DNA of 64,000 bases from assembly GCF_009742725.1 (NCBI RefSeq), contig NZ_WPHG01000003.1, positions 854,901-918,900 of the forward strand. Reading direction: 5' to 3'. A program made the translations under genes and the position numbers. The stretch is from Nitratireductor arenosus (GTDB lineage: Bacteria; Pseudomonadota; Alphaproteobacteria; Rhizobiales; Rhizobiaceae). Within the stretch, counting starts at the first letter, position 1. Each line of letters opens with the position of its first letter. The notes beneath the pieces are model-generated. The model had not been told where the DNA came from. It made no database searches and was given only the letters and a program-made list of their open reading frames with translations. Positions 51,739 to 61,712 of this stretch are shown here, in pieces.

Positions 51739-52850
51739 AGGCTGGCTCCGGTGACGGTCGGTTTTTTGGTCGCGCCCGGTATCGCAGTCTCGATTGCCTT
51801 TTTCATGACAGTCGGCAGCGCTTCGCCGTGGACGAGATGCCGCGGCGACCACCAATGGCCGGCCGGGGCGTCGTCGTCGAAACGGGCGTGGTAGACCGCA
51901 AGCCGCAGTTCGAAATGGGTAAAGACGTGGCGGATCTCGCCCGCCGCGCGCCAGCCGGCGGCAAACGGCGCGGCCTCGATGCCGTCCGCGCCGTTCGTCC
52001 GCGCCGACCAGGCGCTCGTCGGAACCTCGCTCATGCCGGCCAGCAGGCCGGTTTCGCCGCGCTTGCGCAGAAGCACCGCCCCGTCGGCGCGCTCGGCGAC
52101 GAAGGCGGCGCCGGTGCGCACCGGCTTGGCCACCTTTGCCGGCTTGACCGGATAGCGCTCGGCCTCGCCGGCGGCAAAGGCGGCGCAGTCCGCGCTGACC
52201 GGACACAGCGCGCAGGCCGGCGCGCGCGGCGTGCAGATCGTGGCGCCGAGATCCATCATCGCCTGGGCGAAGTCGCCCGGCCGCTCGGCGGGCAGCCAGC
52301 GTTCTACGATCGCGGCGATGTCCTTCTTGACCGTGGCGACCGGCGCTTCGATCGCCGCGTGGCGGGTAACGACCCGCTCGACATTGCCGTCGACGACGGC
52401 GACCGGGATGTCGAAGGCGATCGCCGCGATCGCGGCGGAAGTATAGGCGCCGATGCCGGGCAGGGCGCGGAGCGCGGCAACGTCGGCGGGAAAGACGCCG
52501 TCATGGCGCGCCACCACCTCCTCGGCGCATTTCTTCAGGTTGCGCGCCCGCGAATAGTAGCCAAGCCCCGCCCAGGCCTTCATTACCGCCTCGCGCTCGG
52601 CTGCCGCCAGGCTCTCGACGTCGGGCCAGTCGCGCAAGAACCGTTCGTAATAGGGTTTGACCGCCGCGACCGTGGTCTGTTGCAGCATGATCTCCGACAG
52701 CCAGACCCGGTAGGGCAGGGCCCGCAAACCGCGTGCGCGCTCACCGGGAGCGACCCGCCAGGGCAGCCGGCGATGGTGACGGTCGTACCAGGCGACGAGC
52801 CGCGCGGCGAAGTCCGTCCGGTTCGGTTCGGGCTTGGCGGGGGCTGTCAT
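51735..52850 (-). CDS. mutY: A/G-specific adenine DNA glycosylase
   Basis: 371 residues. Removes A paired with 8-oxoG. Helix-hairpin-helix in ALPGIGAYTSAAIAAIAFDIPVAVVDGNVERVVTR (split), where the Asp of VVDGNV is catalytic. A 4Fe-4S cluster site is near 196-214 (CTPRAPACALCPVSADC). The C-terminal Nudix-like domain is at about 240-360 (AFVAERADGAVLLRKRGETG). It overlaps the HAD gene downstream and is divergent from the DUF721 gene. Confidence 0.96.
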   Translation of the reverse strand: MTAPAKPEPNRTDFAARLVAWYDRHHRRLPWRVAPGERARGLRALPYRVWLSEIMLQQTTVAAVKPYYERFLRDWPDVESLAAAEREAVMKAWAGLGYYSRARNLKKCAEEVVARHDGVFPADVAALRALPGIGAYTSAAIAAIAFDIPVAVVDGNVERVVTRHAAIEAPVATVKKDIAAIVERWLPAERPGDFAQAMMDLGATICTPRAPACALCPVSADCAAFAAGEAERYPVKPAKVAKPVRTGAAFVAERADGAVLLRKRGETGLLAGMSEVPTSAWSARTNGADGIEAAPFAAGWRAAGEIRHVFTHFELRLAVYHARFDDDAPAGHWWSPRHLVHGEALPTVMKKAIETAIPGATKKPTVTGASL

Positions 52851-52914
52851 CGGCGGGCGGCTCGGCTATGATGTCGGTCGGCGGTTCGCGCCCCACCGAT
52901 AAGGCAGGTCAGGC

Positions 52915-53412
52915 ATGAAAGGAAAGGGATATCGAGGTGCCCCGGTCGCCGTCAGCGACCTGGCGACGCGCATTCTCGATCCGGTGATGAAAAAGCGCGC
53001 CGGCATGTCGGTGAGTTTGGTCCAGTCGTGGGAAGAACTCGTCGGCACGCGGCTGGCCGCCTCCACCCGGCCGGAAAAGATCGCCTGGCCGCGGCGGCGT
53101 CACGAAGACGATCCGTTCGAGCCGGCGACGCTGATCGTCGCCTGCGAGGGCGCGGCCGCGCTGCATCTCCAGCACGAAACCGGCGAAATCATCAGCCGCA
53201 TCAACAGTTTTTTCGGCTTTTCCGCGATCGGCCGCATCCGCATCGTGCAAAAGCCGGTCGGCAGCGGCACAGTGCCCCGGCGGCCGGTCCCGCGCGCCTT
53301 GAGCAAGGACGAAATCGGCCTGGTCGAAAACAGGGTCAGCAGCGTCAGCGATCCCGGTCTGCGCGAGGCGCTGGAACGTCTCGGCCGCAACGTGATCGCC
53401 GCGCGCAGGTGA
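52915..53412 (+). CDS. DUF721 (DciA-like) family protein
   Basis: 165 residues. The N-terminal part (AVSDLATRILDPVMKKRAGM, LVQSWEELVGTRLAASTRPEKIAWPRR) and the segment TLIVACEGAAALHLQHETGEIISRINSFFGF (split) are typical of DUF721/DciA proteins, which help load the replicative helicase in many bacteria. The C-terminal 50 residues are basic. It is followed by a DsbA-like gene and smc, an order seen in rhizobia. Confidence 0.85.
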   Translation: MKGKGYRGAPVAVSDLATRILDPVMKKRAGMSVSLVQSWEELVGTRLAASTRPEKIAWPRRRHEDDPFEPATLIVACEGAAALHLQHETGEIISRINSFFGFSAIGRIRIVQKPVGSGTVPRRPVPRALSKDEIGLVENRVSSVSDPGLREALERLGRNVIAARR

Positions 53413-53556
53413 GCGCATACCGGCGAGGCTGGCGATTTCGTGAAGGCGCCGCGACACTTTGCGCTGTGACTGGCGGTTGCAATGCCTTATTAAGCGCCAA
53501 CTCTCGCCTTTTTATCGTCGTCCGTAGCAAAATCCAGATATCGACAGGTGATTCGC

Positions 53557-54249
53557 ATGACCCGTTTCGTTTCGCGTCGCAACGTCGTCGCTTCGCTGGC
53601 AGCCCTGCCGGCAGCCGCTTTGCTGGCGGCGTGCAGCGATTCCAACGGCGCGAGCGCGCCTGAAGCGCCCGAGACGCCGAAAGTGGCCGTGCCTGCCGCG
53701 CAGGGTTCGGTCGACGTCGACAAGCTGATGGAACCGGGCGCCCTGCCCGAAAAATGGGTCGGCGACGAGGACGCCCCGATCACCATCGTGGAATATGCGT
53801 CGACCACCTGTGGCCATTGCGGCAGTTTTCACCGCAACACCTATCCCGCGCTGAAGGAAAAATATATCGACACCGGCAAGGCGCGGCTGGTCCTGCGTGA
53901 ATTTCCGTTCGATCCGCGCGCGGAAGCCGGCTTCATGCTGGCGCGCTGCGCCGACGACAAATATTTCGCCATGGCCGACGTGCTGTTCAAGCAGCAGGAC
54001 GCCTGGGTCTCGGTGGAAAACGCCCGCGACGCATTGCTGAAAATCGCGCGTCTGGCCGGTTTTTCACAGGAGTCCTTCGAGGCGTGCTTGACGAACCAGA
54101 AGCTTCTGGAGGATGTCAGGGCGGTCAAAGACCGCGGAGCGAAGGAATTTGGCGTCGACTCCACGCCGACATTCTTCATCAACGGCAAGAAATATGCGGG
54201 GGCCATGTCGATTGACGAGTTCTCGGCAATCATCGACAGCATGCTCTGA
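53557..54249 (+). CDS. DsbA-family periplasmic thiol-disulfide protein
   Basis: 230 residues from ATG 53557; GTG 53548 is possible. N-terminal signal with twin Arg (SRRNVV) and an LLAAC lipobox, so it may be lipid-anchored. The thioredoxin-fold domain has the active site TTCGHCGSFH and the cis-Pro region STPTFFINGKKYAGAMS. It is the DsbA-like/ScsC-type oxidoreductase found beside smc in rhizobia. Its redox partner is not in the window, although the DsbD-like protein at 40.5 kb is a possible one. Confidence 0.9.
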   Translation: MTRFVSRRNVVASLAALPAAALLAACSDSNGASAPEAPETPKVAVPAAQGSVDVDKLMEPGALPEKWVGDEDAPITIVEYASTTCGHCGSFHRNTYPALKEKYIDTGKARLVLREFPFDPRAEAGFMLARCADDKYFAMADVLFKQQDAWVSVENARDALLKIARLAGFSQESFEACLTNQKLLEDVRAVKDRGAKEFGVDSTPTFFINGKKYAGAMSIDEFSAIIDSML

Positions 54250-54309
54250 CGCCTGGCCGCAAGCCCGGCGAGGTCGCCCTGCGGCCGCATGGCGGCGGAG
54301 CTGGGCCTG

Positions 54310-57300
54310 ATGCGCTTTTCAAGGCTTCGCGTTCTCGGTTTCAAATCTTTCGTCGAACCCAGCGAGTTCGTCATCGAAAGCGGCCTGACCGGCGTGGTCG
54401 GGCCGAACGGCTGCGGCAAGTCGAACCTCGTCGAGGCCCTGCGCTGGGTGATGGGCGAGAACTCCTACAAGAACATGCGCGCGTCCGGCATGGACGACGT
54501 CATCTTCTCCGGTTCCGGCACCCGGCCTGCCCGCAACACGGCCGAGGTCACGCTTTTCCTCGACAATGCCGACCGGACCGCTCCGGCCGCCTATAACGAC
54601 ACCGAAGAGCTCCAGGTCTCGCGGCGCATCGAACGCGAGGCCGGCTCGGTCTACCGTATCAACGGCAAGGAGGCGCGCGCCAAGGACGTGCAGCTCCTGT
54701 TCGCCGACCAGTCGACAGGCGCGCGCTCGCCCTCCATGGTCGGCCAGGGCCGCATCGGCGAGCTGATCCAGGCCAAGCCGCAGGCCCGGCGCGCGCTGCT
54801 GGAGGAGGCGGCCGGCATTTCCGGCCTGCATTCGCGCCGCCACGAGGCCGAATTGCGGCTGCGCGCGGCCGAACAGAACCTCGAGCGGCTCGACGATGTC
54901 GTCGGCGAGCTGGAAAGCCAGATCGAGAGCCTCAAGCGTCAGGCGCGCCAGGCGGCCCGTTTCAAGAGCGTGTCGGCCGATATCCGCCAGGCCGAGGCGA
55001 TCCTGCTGCATCTGCGCTGGTCGCAGGCCAAGCAGCAGGCGGGCGAGGCGCAATCGGCGCTCGCGGCGGCGACGTCGCTGGTCGGCGAACGCGCCCAGGA
55101 GCAGATGAACGCCGCCAAGGAGCAGGCCGTCGCGGCGATGCGCCTGCCCGAATTGCGCGACGCCGAAGCCGCCGCCGCCGCCGCGCTGCAGCGCCTTGCG
55201 ATCGCCCGCACGCAGCTCGACGAGGAAGCCGCACGGCTGAAGGCGCGCCAGGGCGAACTTGACCGCCGCATCGCCCAGCTCGACGCCGATATCGAGCGCG
55301 AAGAGCGTCTCGTGCGCGACAATGCCGACACGCTGGCCCGGCTCGACGCGGAGGAAAAGACCCTGACCGACGAGCAGGGCGGCTCCGCCGAGCGCGAGCA
55401 GGCGGCCAAGGCGACGTTCCAGGAGGCGTCGGCCCGGCTTGCGGGGAGCGAGGAGAAACTGACCGCGATCACCGCCGAGCGGGCCGAGGCGCTGGCGCAG
55501 CGCACCCAGTTCGAGCGCTCCGTGCGCGAGCATGCCGAACGCCGCGACAGGTTCGAGCGCCAGCTTGCCGAAAAGCGCGGCGAGGCCGAAGCCGTGGCGG
55601 CCCGGCTTTCCGAATTGCCCGATCCGGCCGAAAAACAGCGCAAGGTCGAACAGGCCGAGGCCAATGTCGCTGCGGCCGAGACCGCGACCACGGCTGCCGA
55701 AACCAAGGTTGCCGACGCACGCGCCGCCGAGGCGGCGTTGCGGGCGCCGCTCAACGAGACGCGCGCCGAGCTGCAGCGCCTGGAAACCGAGGCGCGCACG
55801 CTCGCCAAGGTTCTCAATGCCGGCGACAGCGGGCTTCTTCCCGCCGCCCTCGAGCAGATCAGGGTCGAACGCGGTTTCGAGACCGCGCTCGGCGCGGCGC
55901 TGGGCGAGGATCTCGACGTGCCGCTCGACCGTGCCGCCCCGGTCCATTGGGGCGAGATCGATCCCGCCGACGGCGACCCGCGCCTGCCCGAGGGCGCGCG
56001 CCCGCTGGTCGAGATCGTGCGCGCGCCGCGCCAGTTGGCGCGCCGGCTTGCCCAGATCGGCCTGGTCGAGGCGGCCGACGGACCCAGTCTGCAAAAGGCG
56101 CTCGCGCCCGGCCAGCGTCTGGTCAGCCGCGACGGCGCCTTGTGGCGGTGGGACGGTTTCACCGCCAGCGCCGATGCCCCGACGGCCGCCGCCCAGCGCC
56201 TGGCGCAGAAAAACCGGCTTGCCGAACTGGATGAGGAGGTTGCCGCCGCCGCGGCCCGCCTCCAGCAGGCCGAAGCCGCGCAGCAGGACGCCGACGCGCT
56301 AGTGCGCCGGACCGTGGAGATTGAAAAGCAGGCCCGCGAGGCCTGGCGGCTCTCCCAGCGCGCGGCCGGCGAGGCGCGCGAGGACCTGGCCAGGGCCGAA
56401 AAGGCGGCCGGCGAATTGTCGACCCGCAGGGCCACCCTTGCCGAGGCGATCGCGCGGCTGGATGAGAGTGCGGCGGAGGAGGGTCGGCTTCTGGCCGAGG
56501 CGCAGAGCGCGCTCGAGGGCGCGCCGGATCCGGGCGACATTCAGTCGCGTTTCGAACGCCAGTCGACCCTAGTCGCTGAGGACCGCTCGGCCCTTGCGGA
56601 TGCGCGCGCGCTCGATGACGGCCTCAAGCGCGAGGCCGAGGCCAGGCAAAGGCGATTGACGGCGATCGCGCAGGAGCGCCAGGCCTGGATTGCGCGCGCC
56701 GACAACGCCGACCGCCAGAAGGCGGCATTGATCGAGCGGCGCGGCGAGGCCGGGCGCGAGCGCGCCGAGATCGAGGATGCGCCCGATGCGCTGGATGCGC
56801 GCCGCCGGGCGCTGCTGTCCGAACTGGGACAGGCCGAGACCCGCCGCGGCGAGGCCGCCGACGCGCTCGCCGTCGCCGAGACGCGCCAGGCCGAGCTCGA
56901 CAAGGCCGCGAACGCTGCCCTGCAGGCTCTGTCTGAAAGCCGCGAGGCGCGCGGCCGCGCCGAGGAGCGCCTGACGGCCGCGGAGGAACGCCGTCGCGAC
57001 GCCGAGGCGCGTATTCAGGAGGCGCTGGGGATCGCGCCGCATCTGGTCTTTCGCCAGACCGGCCTCGGCCCCGACGATCCGCTACCCGAGATGGCGGATG
57101 TCGAGCGTCGGGTCGACCGGTTGAAGGTCGATCGCGAGCGGCTCGGCGCGGTCAATCTGCGCGCCGAGGAGGAGCAGCGGGAACTAGCCGAGCGTCTCGA
57201 AACCATCGTCACCGAGCGCGAAGACGTGATCGAGGCGATTAAAAAGCTGCGCCTGGCGATCCAGAGTCTGAACCGGGAAGGCCGCGAACGCCTGCTCGAT

Positions 57301-57768
57301 GCGTTCGACGTCGTCAACGCTCAGTTCCAGCGGCTGTTCACCCATCTGTTCGGCGGCGGCACGGCCGAATTGCAGCTGGTCGAATCCGACGACCCGCTGG
57401 AAGCGGGCCTGGAAATCCTCGCCCGGCCGCCGGGCAAGAAGCCGCAGACCATGACGCTGCTGTCGGGCGGCGAGCAGGCGCTGACCGCGATGGCGCTGAT
57501 CTTCGCCGTGTTCCTGACCAACCCGGCGCCGATCTGCGTCCTCGACGAAGTCGATGCGCCGCTCGACGATCACAATGTCGAGCGTTTCTGCAATTTGATG
57601 GACGAGATGGCGGCGAGCACCCAGACCCGCTTCGTCATCATCACCCACAATCCGATCACCATGGCGCGCATGAACCGCCTGTTCGGCGTCACCATGGCTG
57701 AGCAGGGCGTCAGCCAGCTCGTTTCGGTCGATCTGCAGACTGCCGAGCAAATTCGCGAGGCGAGCTGA
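54310..57768 (+). CDS. smc: Chromosome segregation protein SMC
   Basis: 1152 residues from ATG 54310. The N-terminal ATPase half has Walker A GPNGCGKS at 31-38 and the Q-loop region. Long coiled coils occupy about 165-500 and 640-930, with a hinge between. The C-terminal half has the signature LSGGEQ (from 1051) and Walker B PICVLDEVDAPLDDHNVERF near 1074. It organises and condenses the chromosome. The next gene is convergent. Confidence 0.97.
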   Translation: MRFSRLRVLGFKSFVEPSEFVIESGLTGVVGPNGCGKSNLVEALRWVMGENSYKNMRASGMDDVIFSGSGTRPARNTAEVTLFLDNADRTAPAAYNDTEELQVSRRIEREAGSVYRINGKEARAKDVQLLFADQSTGARSPSMVGQGRIGELIQAKPQARRALLEEAAGISGLHSRRHEAELRLRAAEQNLERLDDVVGELESQIESLKRQARQAARFKSVSADIRQAEAILLHLRWSQAKQQAGEAQSALAAATSLVGERAQEQMNAAKEQAVAAMRLPELRDAEAAAAAALQRLAIARTQLDEEAARLKARQGELDRRIAQLDADIEREERLVRDNADTLARLDAEEKTLTDEQGGSAEREQAAKATFQEASARLAGSEEKLTAITAERAEALAQRTQFERSVREHAERRDRFERQLAEKRGEAEAVAARLSELPDPAEKQRKVEQAEANVAAAETATTAAETKVADARAAEAALRAPLNETRAELQRLETEARTLAKVLNAGDSGLLPAALEQIRVERGFETALGAALGEDLDVPLDRAAPVHWGEIDPADGDPRLPEGARPLVEIVRAPRQLARRLAQIGLVEAADGPSLQKALAPGQRLVSRDGALWRWDGFTASADAPTAAAQRLAQKNRLAELDEEVAAAAARLQQAEAAQQDADALVRRTVEIEKQAREAWRLSQRAAGEAREDLARAEKAAGELSTRRATLAEAIARLDESAAEEGRLLAEAQSALEGAPDPGDIQSRFERQSTLVAEDRSALADARALDDGLKREAEARQRRLTAIAQERQAWIARADNADRQKAALIERRGEAGRERAEIEDAPDALDARRRALLSELGQAETRRGEAADALAVAETRQAELDKAANAALQALSESREARGRAEERLTAAEERRRDAEARIQEALGIAPHLVFRQTGLGPDDPLPEMADVERRVDRLKVDRERLGAVNLRAEEEQRELAERLETIVTEREDVIEAIKKLRLAIQSLNREGRERLLDAFDVVNAQFQRLFTHLFGGGTAELQLVESDDPLEAGLEILARPPGKKPQTMTLLSGGEQALTAMALIFAVFLTNPAPICVLDEVDAPLDDHNVERFCNLMDEMAASTQTRFVIITHNPITMARMNRLFGVTMAEQGVSQLVSVDLQTAEQIREAS

Positions 57769-57816
57769 GGTACGGTCGGCTGGCTGTCAGGCCTGGAGCC
57801 CGGCGGGGGCTGGATT

Positions 57817-58161
57817 CTAGTCGCCCCATACCGCGAGTTCGTTGCCGGCCGGGTCGGTAAAATGGAACCGCCGGCCGCCGGGGAAGGAAAAGATCGGCTG
57901 CACGATCGTCGCACCGGCGTCTTCGACCGCGGCCAGCGTTTCCTCCAGATTCTCCGAATAAAGCACCGGCAACGGTTTTGCCGCCGCATCCGGCTTGCCG
58001 GCATCAAAACCGCCTTCCAGTCCTTCGTCGAAGGCGGAATAGGTTGGGCCGTAATCGGTAAACGTCCAGCCGAAGGCGTTGCTGTAGAAGGACTTCACGG
58101 CGTCTAGCGTGCCGTTGGTGGCGGCCATTTCGAGATAGTCGATCTTTCCGGTCTTTTTCAT
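57817..58161 (-). CDS. VOC (glyoxalase-like) family protein
   Basis: 114 residues from ATG 58161; an upstream in-frame start at 58278 is unlikely. One VOC repeat pair: KIDYLEMAATNGTLDAVKSFYSNAFGWTF (split), GGFDAGKPDAAAKPLPVLYSENLEETLAAVEDAGATIV (split) and RRFHFTDPAGNELAVWG. These small proteins bind a metal and act on or sequester a small molecule; the substrate is unknown. It is convergent with smc. Confidence 0.9.
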   Translation of the reverse strand: MKKTGKIDYLEMAATNGTLDAVKSFYSNAFGWTFTDYGPTYSAFDEGLEGGFDAGKPDAAAKPLPVLYSENLEETLAAVEDAGATIVQPIFSFPGGRRFHFTDPAGNELAVWGD

Positions 58162-58262
58162 CGCGTTTCCTCGAAAAATGTTCTTGTTTTGTTCTAGATG
58201 ACTTCGACATGCATGACAAGGGACTGGCGGGCGGCCGCTCGTCAGCGCCAGCCGCCCCGGCG

Positions 58263-58604
58263 CTATACGCTGCGGCATTCGCGGCGGGTGATCGAGCGAT
58301 CCATCGCCTCGATACGGCCGAGCGCCTTGCGGTGCTCTTTGGTGTCGCGGCTGCGGGCGTCGGGCACCAGTGTGCCGAAACCGGTCGGCACGAGCGCCGG
58401 CCGGGCGCCCGGCTTCTCACCGGGGTCGAGCGTGGCCGGGTCGCCATGTTCGGCGGCCAACGCGTCGCGCTCGGCGACGAGCCGTTCGCAGGGGATCTGG
58501 TCGAACTGAAGCGACGACACGATCTCGTCGTCGAGCCCGCTGGAAAGACTGCTGCAGCCGGCGACGCCGCCGGCAAGAGCAACGAGGACCCATCTCCAAA
58601 ACAT
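58263..58604 (-). CDS. Small lipoprotein of unknown function
   Basis: 113 residues from ATG 58604 with GGGAGG upstream. Signal peptide with lipobox (VALAGGVAGC). The mature part has LDDEIVSSLQFDQIPCERLVAERDAL and a C-terminal region with ITRRECRSV. It is probably an outer-membrane lipoprotein with a small helical domain. I recognise no family. An in-frame start at 58859 would include the start of the ugd-side sequence and is rejected. Confidence 0.65.
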   Translation of the reverse strand: MFWRWVLVALAGGVAGCSSLSSGLDDEIVSSLQFDQIPCERLVAERDALAAEHGDPATLDPGEKPGARPALVPTGFGTLVPDARSRDTKEHRKALGRIEAMDRSITRRECRSV

Positions 58605-58705
58605 CGCCGCCTCCCGTCCGGTTTCGGGACGAATGATCATCTGCCTGTCCAATTCGGGCGGCATCATGTCAAGCTGATGCATTGACGGATGCCGTTTGAA
58701 GCCGT

Positions 58706-60022
58706 TCATTCGATCCCGTTCGGCCGCCCGAGGCTCGCATAGGCAAATCCGAGCCGCTCGACATCTTTTGGGCGGTAGATGTTGCGCAGGTCGACCAGCA
58801 CCGGCGTCGCCATGATCTCCTTGAGGCGCTCGAAATCGAGCGAGCGGAATTCGTTCCATTCCGTCACGATGACCACGCAGTCCGCCTCGGCGGCGGCGTC
58901 ATAGGCGTTTTGCGCATAACCGATCTGGGCAAAATAGTCGCGTGCGGACGCCATGCCTTCGGGATCGTAGGCGGTGATTTGCGCGCCCTGGTCGAGCAGC
59001 GCCTGGATGATGGCGATCGAGGGCGCCTCGCGCATGTCGTCGGTGTTCGGCTTGAAGGTTAGGCCGAAGATTGCGATGCGCTTGCCGCGCACCGAGCCGC
59101 CGCAGGCGGCGACGACCTTGCGCGCCATGGCGCGCTTGCGCTGATCGTTGACGGCGACCGTCGTTTCCACCAGCCGCAGCGGCGTTCCCAGATCCTGCGC
59201 GGTCTTGACGAAGGCGAGCGTGTCCTTGGGAAAGCACGAACCGCCATAGCCCGGCCCGGCGTTCAGAAATTTAGGACCGATGCGCTTGTCGAGGCCGATC
59301 CCGCGAGCCACCTCCTGCACATCCGCGCCCGCCTGCTCGCATAGGTCGGCGACCTCGTTGATGAAGGTGATCTTGGTCGCCAGAAAGGCGTTGGCGGCGT
59401 ATTTGATCACTTCTGCGGTGCGCCGGGTGGTGAAAAGGATCGGTGCCTGGTTGAGATAGAGCGGCCTGTAGACCTCGCCCATGACGGTACGCGCACGCTC
59501 GTCCTGCGCGCCGATGACGATGCGGTCGGGGCGCTTGAAATCGTCGATCGCCGCCCCTTCGCGCAGGAATTCCGGGTTTGACGCGACGGCGAAATCCGCC
59601 TCGGGATTGGTTTCGCGCATGATGCGCTCGACATCGTCGCCGGTGCCGAGCGGCACGGTCGATTTCGTCACGACCACGGTGAAGTCTTTCAGGGCGCCGG
59701 CGATCGATCGGGCGGCCGCGTGGACGAAGGACAAATCGGCATGGCCGTCGCCGCGCCGCGAGGGCGTGCCGACGGCGATGAACACGACCTCGGCGTCGGC
59801 GACCGCCGAGGCCAACTCGGTTGTGAAGAACAGCCTGTCGGCGGCGACATTATCGGCGACCAGCCGGTCGAGACCCGGTTCGTAGATCGGTATGCGCGCC
59901 GATTGCAGCGCGGCGACCTTTTGTGCGTCGACATCGACGCAGGTCACCCTGTGCCCGAAATCGGCCAGGCACGCGCCGCTCACCAATCCGACATAGCCGG
60001 AACCGATCATGGCGATGTTCAT
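58706..60022 (-). CDS. ugd: UDP-glucose 6-dehydrogenase
   Basis: 438 residues from ATG 60022. NAD-dependent, makes UDP-glucuronate. Motifs: IAMIGSGYVGLVSGACLADF (Rossmann), catalytic Cys in GPGYGGSCFPKDTLAF, IAIFGLTFKPNTDDMREAPS and VIVTEWNEFRSLD. It feeds UDP-GlcA to surface polysaccharide synthesis, in agreement with the aminotransferase, glycosyltransferase and ligase genes that follow. Confidence 0.95.
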   Translation of the reverse strand: MNIAMIGSGYVGLVSGACLADFGHRVTCVDVDAQKVAALQSARIPIYEPGLDRLVADNVAADRLFFTTELASAVADAEVVFIAVGTPSRRGDGHADLSFVHAAARSIAGALKDFTVVVTKSTVPLGTGDDVERIMRETNPEADFAVASNPEFLREGAAIDDFKRPDRIVIGAQDERARTVMGEVYRPLYLNQAPILFTTRRTAEVIKYAANAFLATKITFINEVADLCEQAGADVQEVARGIGLDKRIGPKFLNAGPGYGGSCFPKDTLAFVKTAQDLGTPLRLVETTVAVNDQRKRAMARKVVAACGGSVRGKRIAIFGLTFKPNTDDMREAPSIAIIQALLDQGAQITAYDPEGMASARDYFAQIGYAQNAYDAAAEADCVVIVTEWNEFRSLDFERLKEIMATPVLVDLRNIYRPKDVERLGFAYASLGRPNGIE

Positions 60023-60376
60023 GTGAACCCCGACGAATGACGGCCCATCCCACCGGAGAGCCGGAACGAACCCACGCGGTTTATGCCGCGGCGAAGGCGC
60101 GTGGTGGCATGGCGCGGGCGTCGTTTCAAGAAAACTTTGCCCCCCGGCCCCTGCTTCGCCGCGCCCTGGACCGTCCGGCGCCGGGTTCCTCCCGGGCGAT
60201 GCGGTCCGCCAAGGGGCGCGGCCATGTCTCACGGGCGCATGGCGGCCGCTCTTCAACTTGTGTAACGATCGGCCGACGAGATTGAGGTCAAGCCGCGCTT
60301 GCGTGTTCAACGCGCGCCTTCTATCAGCGGTCCAGGCTGGAAGGCCGCACCGCAATGCTTCGCTCGAAAGGCGCCC
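60023..60376. other. 354-bp divergent intergenic region, ugd / aminotransferase
   Basis: Contains no supported gene; open frames on both strands lack domains. It probably carries the promoters of ugd and of the polysaccharide genes. I see no clear operator. Confidence 0.5.
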
Positions 60377-61519
60377 ATGCAATTTGTCGATCTTCACACG
60401 CAGCGCGAACGCATCATGCCGCAGCTCGATGCCGCCATGGCCAGGGTGCTCGCGCATGGCCGCTACATTCACGGACCCGAAGTCGCCGAGTTCGAAAGCC
60501 AGCTTGCCGAATTTATCGGCGTCAGCCATGTCGTGGGCTGCGCCAACGGAACGGACGCGTTGTTGATTCCTTTGATGGCGCTCGGTATCGGGCCGGGCGA
60601 CGCGGTTTTTTGTCCCAGCTTCACCTTTGCCGCCACGGCCGAGGTCGTGGTCCTCGCCGGTGCGGAGCCGGTGTTTGTCGACGTCGACGCGGACAGCTAC
60701 AATCTGTCGCTCGCCAGCCTGGAAGCCGCCTACGATCAGGTCTGCGCCGAGGGCCGGTTGACGCCGAAAGCCATCGTTCCGGTCGACCTGTTCGGCCTGT
60801 CGGCCGACTATCACGCGATCGGTGGCTTCGCACAGGAGCGCTCGCTTGCAATCGTGGAAGACGCCGCCCAGGCGATCGGTGGCAGTTTCGGCAACACCAA
60901 ATGCGGAGCCTTCGGCACGGTCGCGGGCACCAGCTTCTACCCGGCCAAGCCGCTCGGCTGTTACGGCGATGGCGGCGCGATACTGACCGATGACGACGAT
61001 CTGGCCGAAACGATGCGCTCGATCGCCTTTCACGGCAAGGGTTCCAGCCAGTACGACAATGTCCGCATCGGTCTCAATTCGCGGCTGGATACGCTGCAGG
61101 CGGCGATCCTGATCGAGAAGCTGGCCATCCTGCCTTCGGAAACCGAGGCTAGGCAGGCGGTCGCCGAGCGTTACACGGCCGGGCTTTGTGACGTGGTGAA
61201 AGTGCCGGCCGTGGTTGAGGGATACCGGTCGGCATGGGCGCAATACGCCATCGAGTCGGATCGTCGCGACGACATTCGCGCGCATCTGAGCGAGGTCGGC
61301 ATTCCTTCGATGATCTATTACGAAAAACCGCTGCACCTGCAGACGGCCTATGCGGCTTACGGTCGCGCACCGGGTGGTCTCGCGGTGGCGGAGGCGGCCA
61401 GCCGCACCATACTGTGCCTGCCGATGCACCCCTATCTGGGCGAGGACGATCAGGATCGTATCATCGATGCCGTCCGCGGTGCCGTTGCAACCGGGGTGGA
61501 GCGGCGGGCGAGGTCGTAG
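60377..61519 (+). CDS. DegT/DnrJ/EryC1/StrS family sugar aminotransferase
   Basis: 380 residues from ATG 60377. PLP-dependent aminotransferase for nucleotide sugars. Motifs: FVDLHTQRERI, ARVLAHGRYIHGPEVAEFE, GCANGTDALLIPLMALGIGPGDAVFCPSFTFAATAE (split), EDAAQAIGG, and SFYPAKPLGCYGDGG with the PLP Lys. The sequence is closest in style to WbpE-type enzymes that make UDP-diNAc-uronic acids, which fits a neighbouring ugd, but substrate is inferred. Confidence 0.93.
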   Translation: MQFVDLHTQRERIMPQLDAAMARVLAHGRYIHGPEVAEFESQLAEFIGVSHVVGCANGTDALLIPLMALGIGPGDAVFCPSFTFAATAEVVVLAGAEPVFVDVDADSYNLSLASLEAAYDQVCAEGRLTPKAIVPVDLFGLSADYHAIGGFAQERSLAIVEDAAQAIGGSFGNTKCGAFGTVAGTSFYPAKPLGCYGDGGAILTDDDDLAETMRSIAFHGKGSSQYDNVRIGLNSRLDTLQAAILIEKLAILPSETEARQAVAERYTAGLCDVVKVPAVVEGYRSAWAQYAIESDRRDDIRAHLSEVGIPSMIYYEKPLHLQTAYAAYGRAPGGLAVAEAASRTILCLPMHPYLGEDDQDRIIDAVRGAVATGVERRARS

Positions 61520-61712
61520 GCGGGTCGGTTGCGATGATTTTCGTCGATATCGGACCCTGTCGGGGTGGGTAGGCGAGCGTTTGCCATACAGTCAATATGC
61601 GCGACGATCCTCCATCTGGCGGTTGCTTATGATTGCGCGCCGACCTAAAGGTTCCTGCCCCGACCGTTGAGTTGCAGGCGAGGGTAAGTGGCCTTTTTGC
61701 AGTGACAGACCA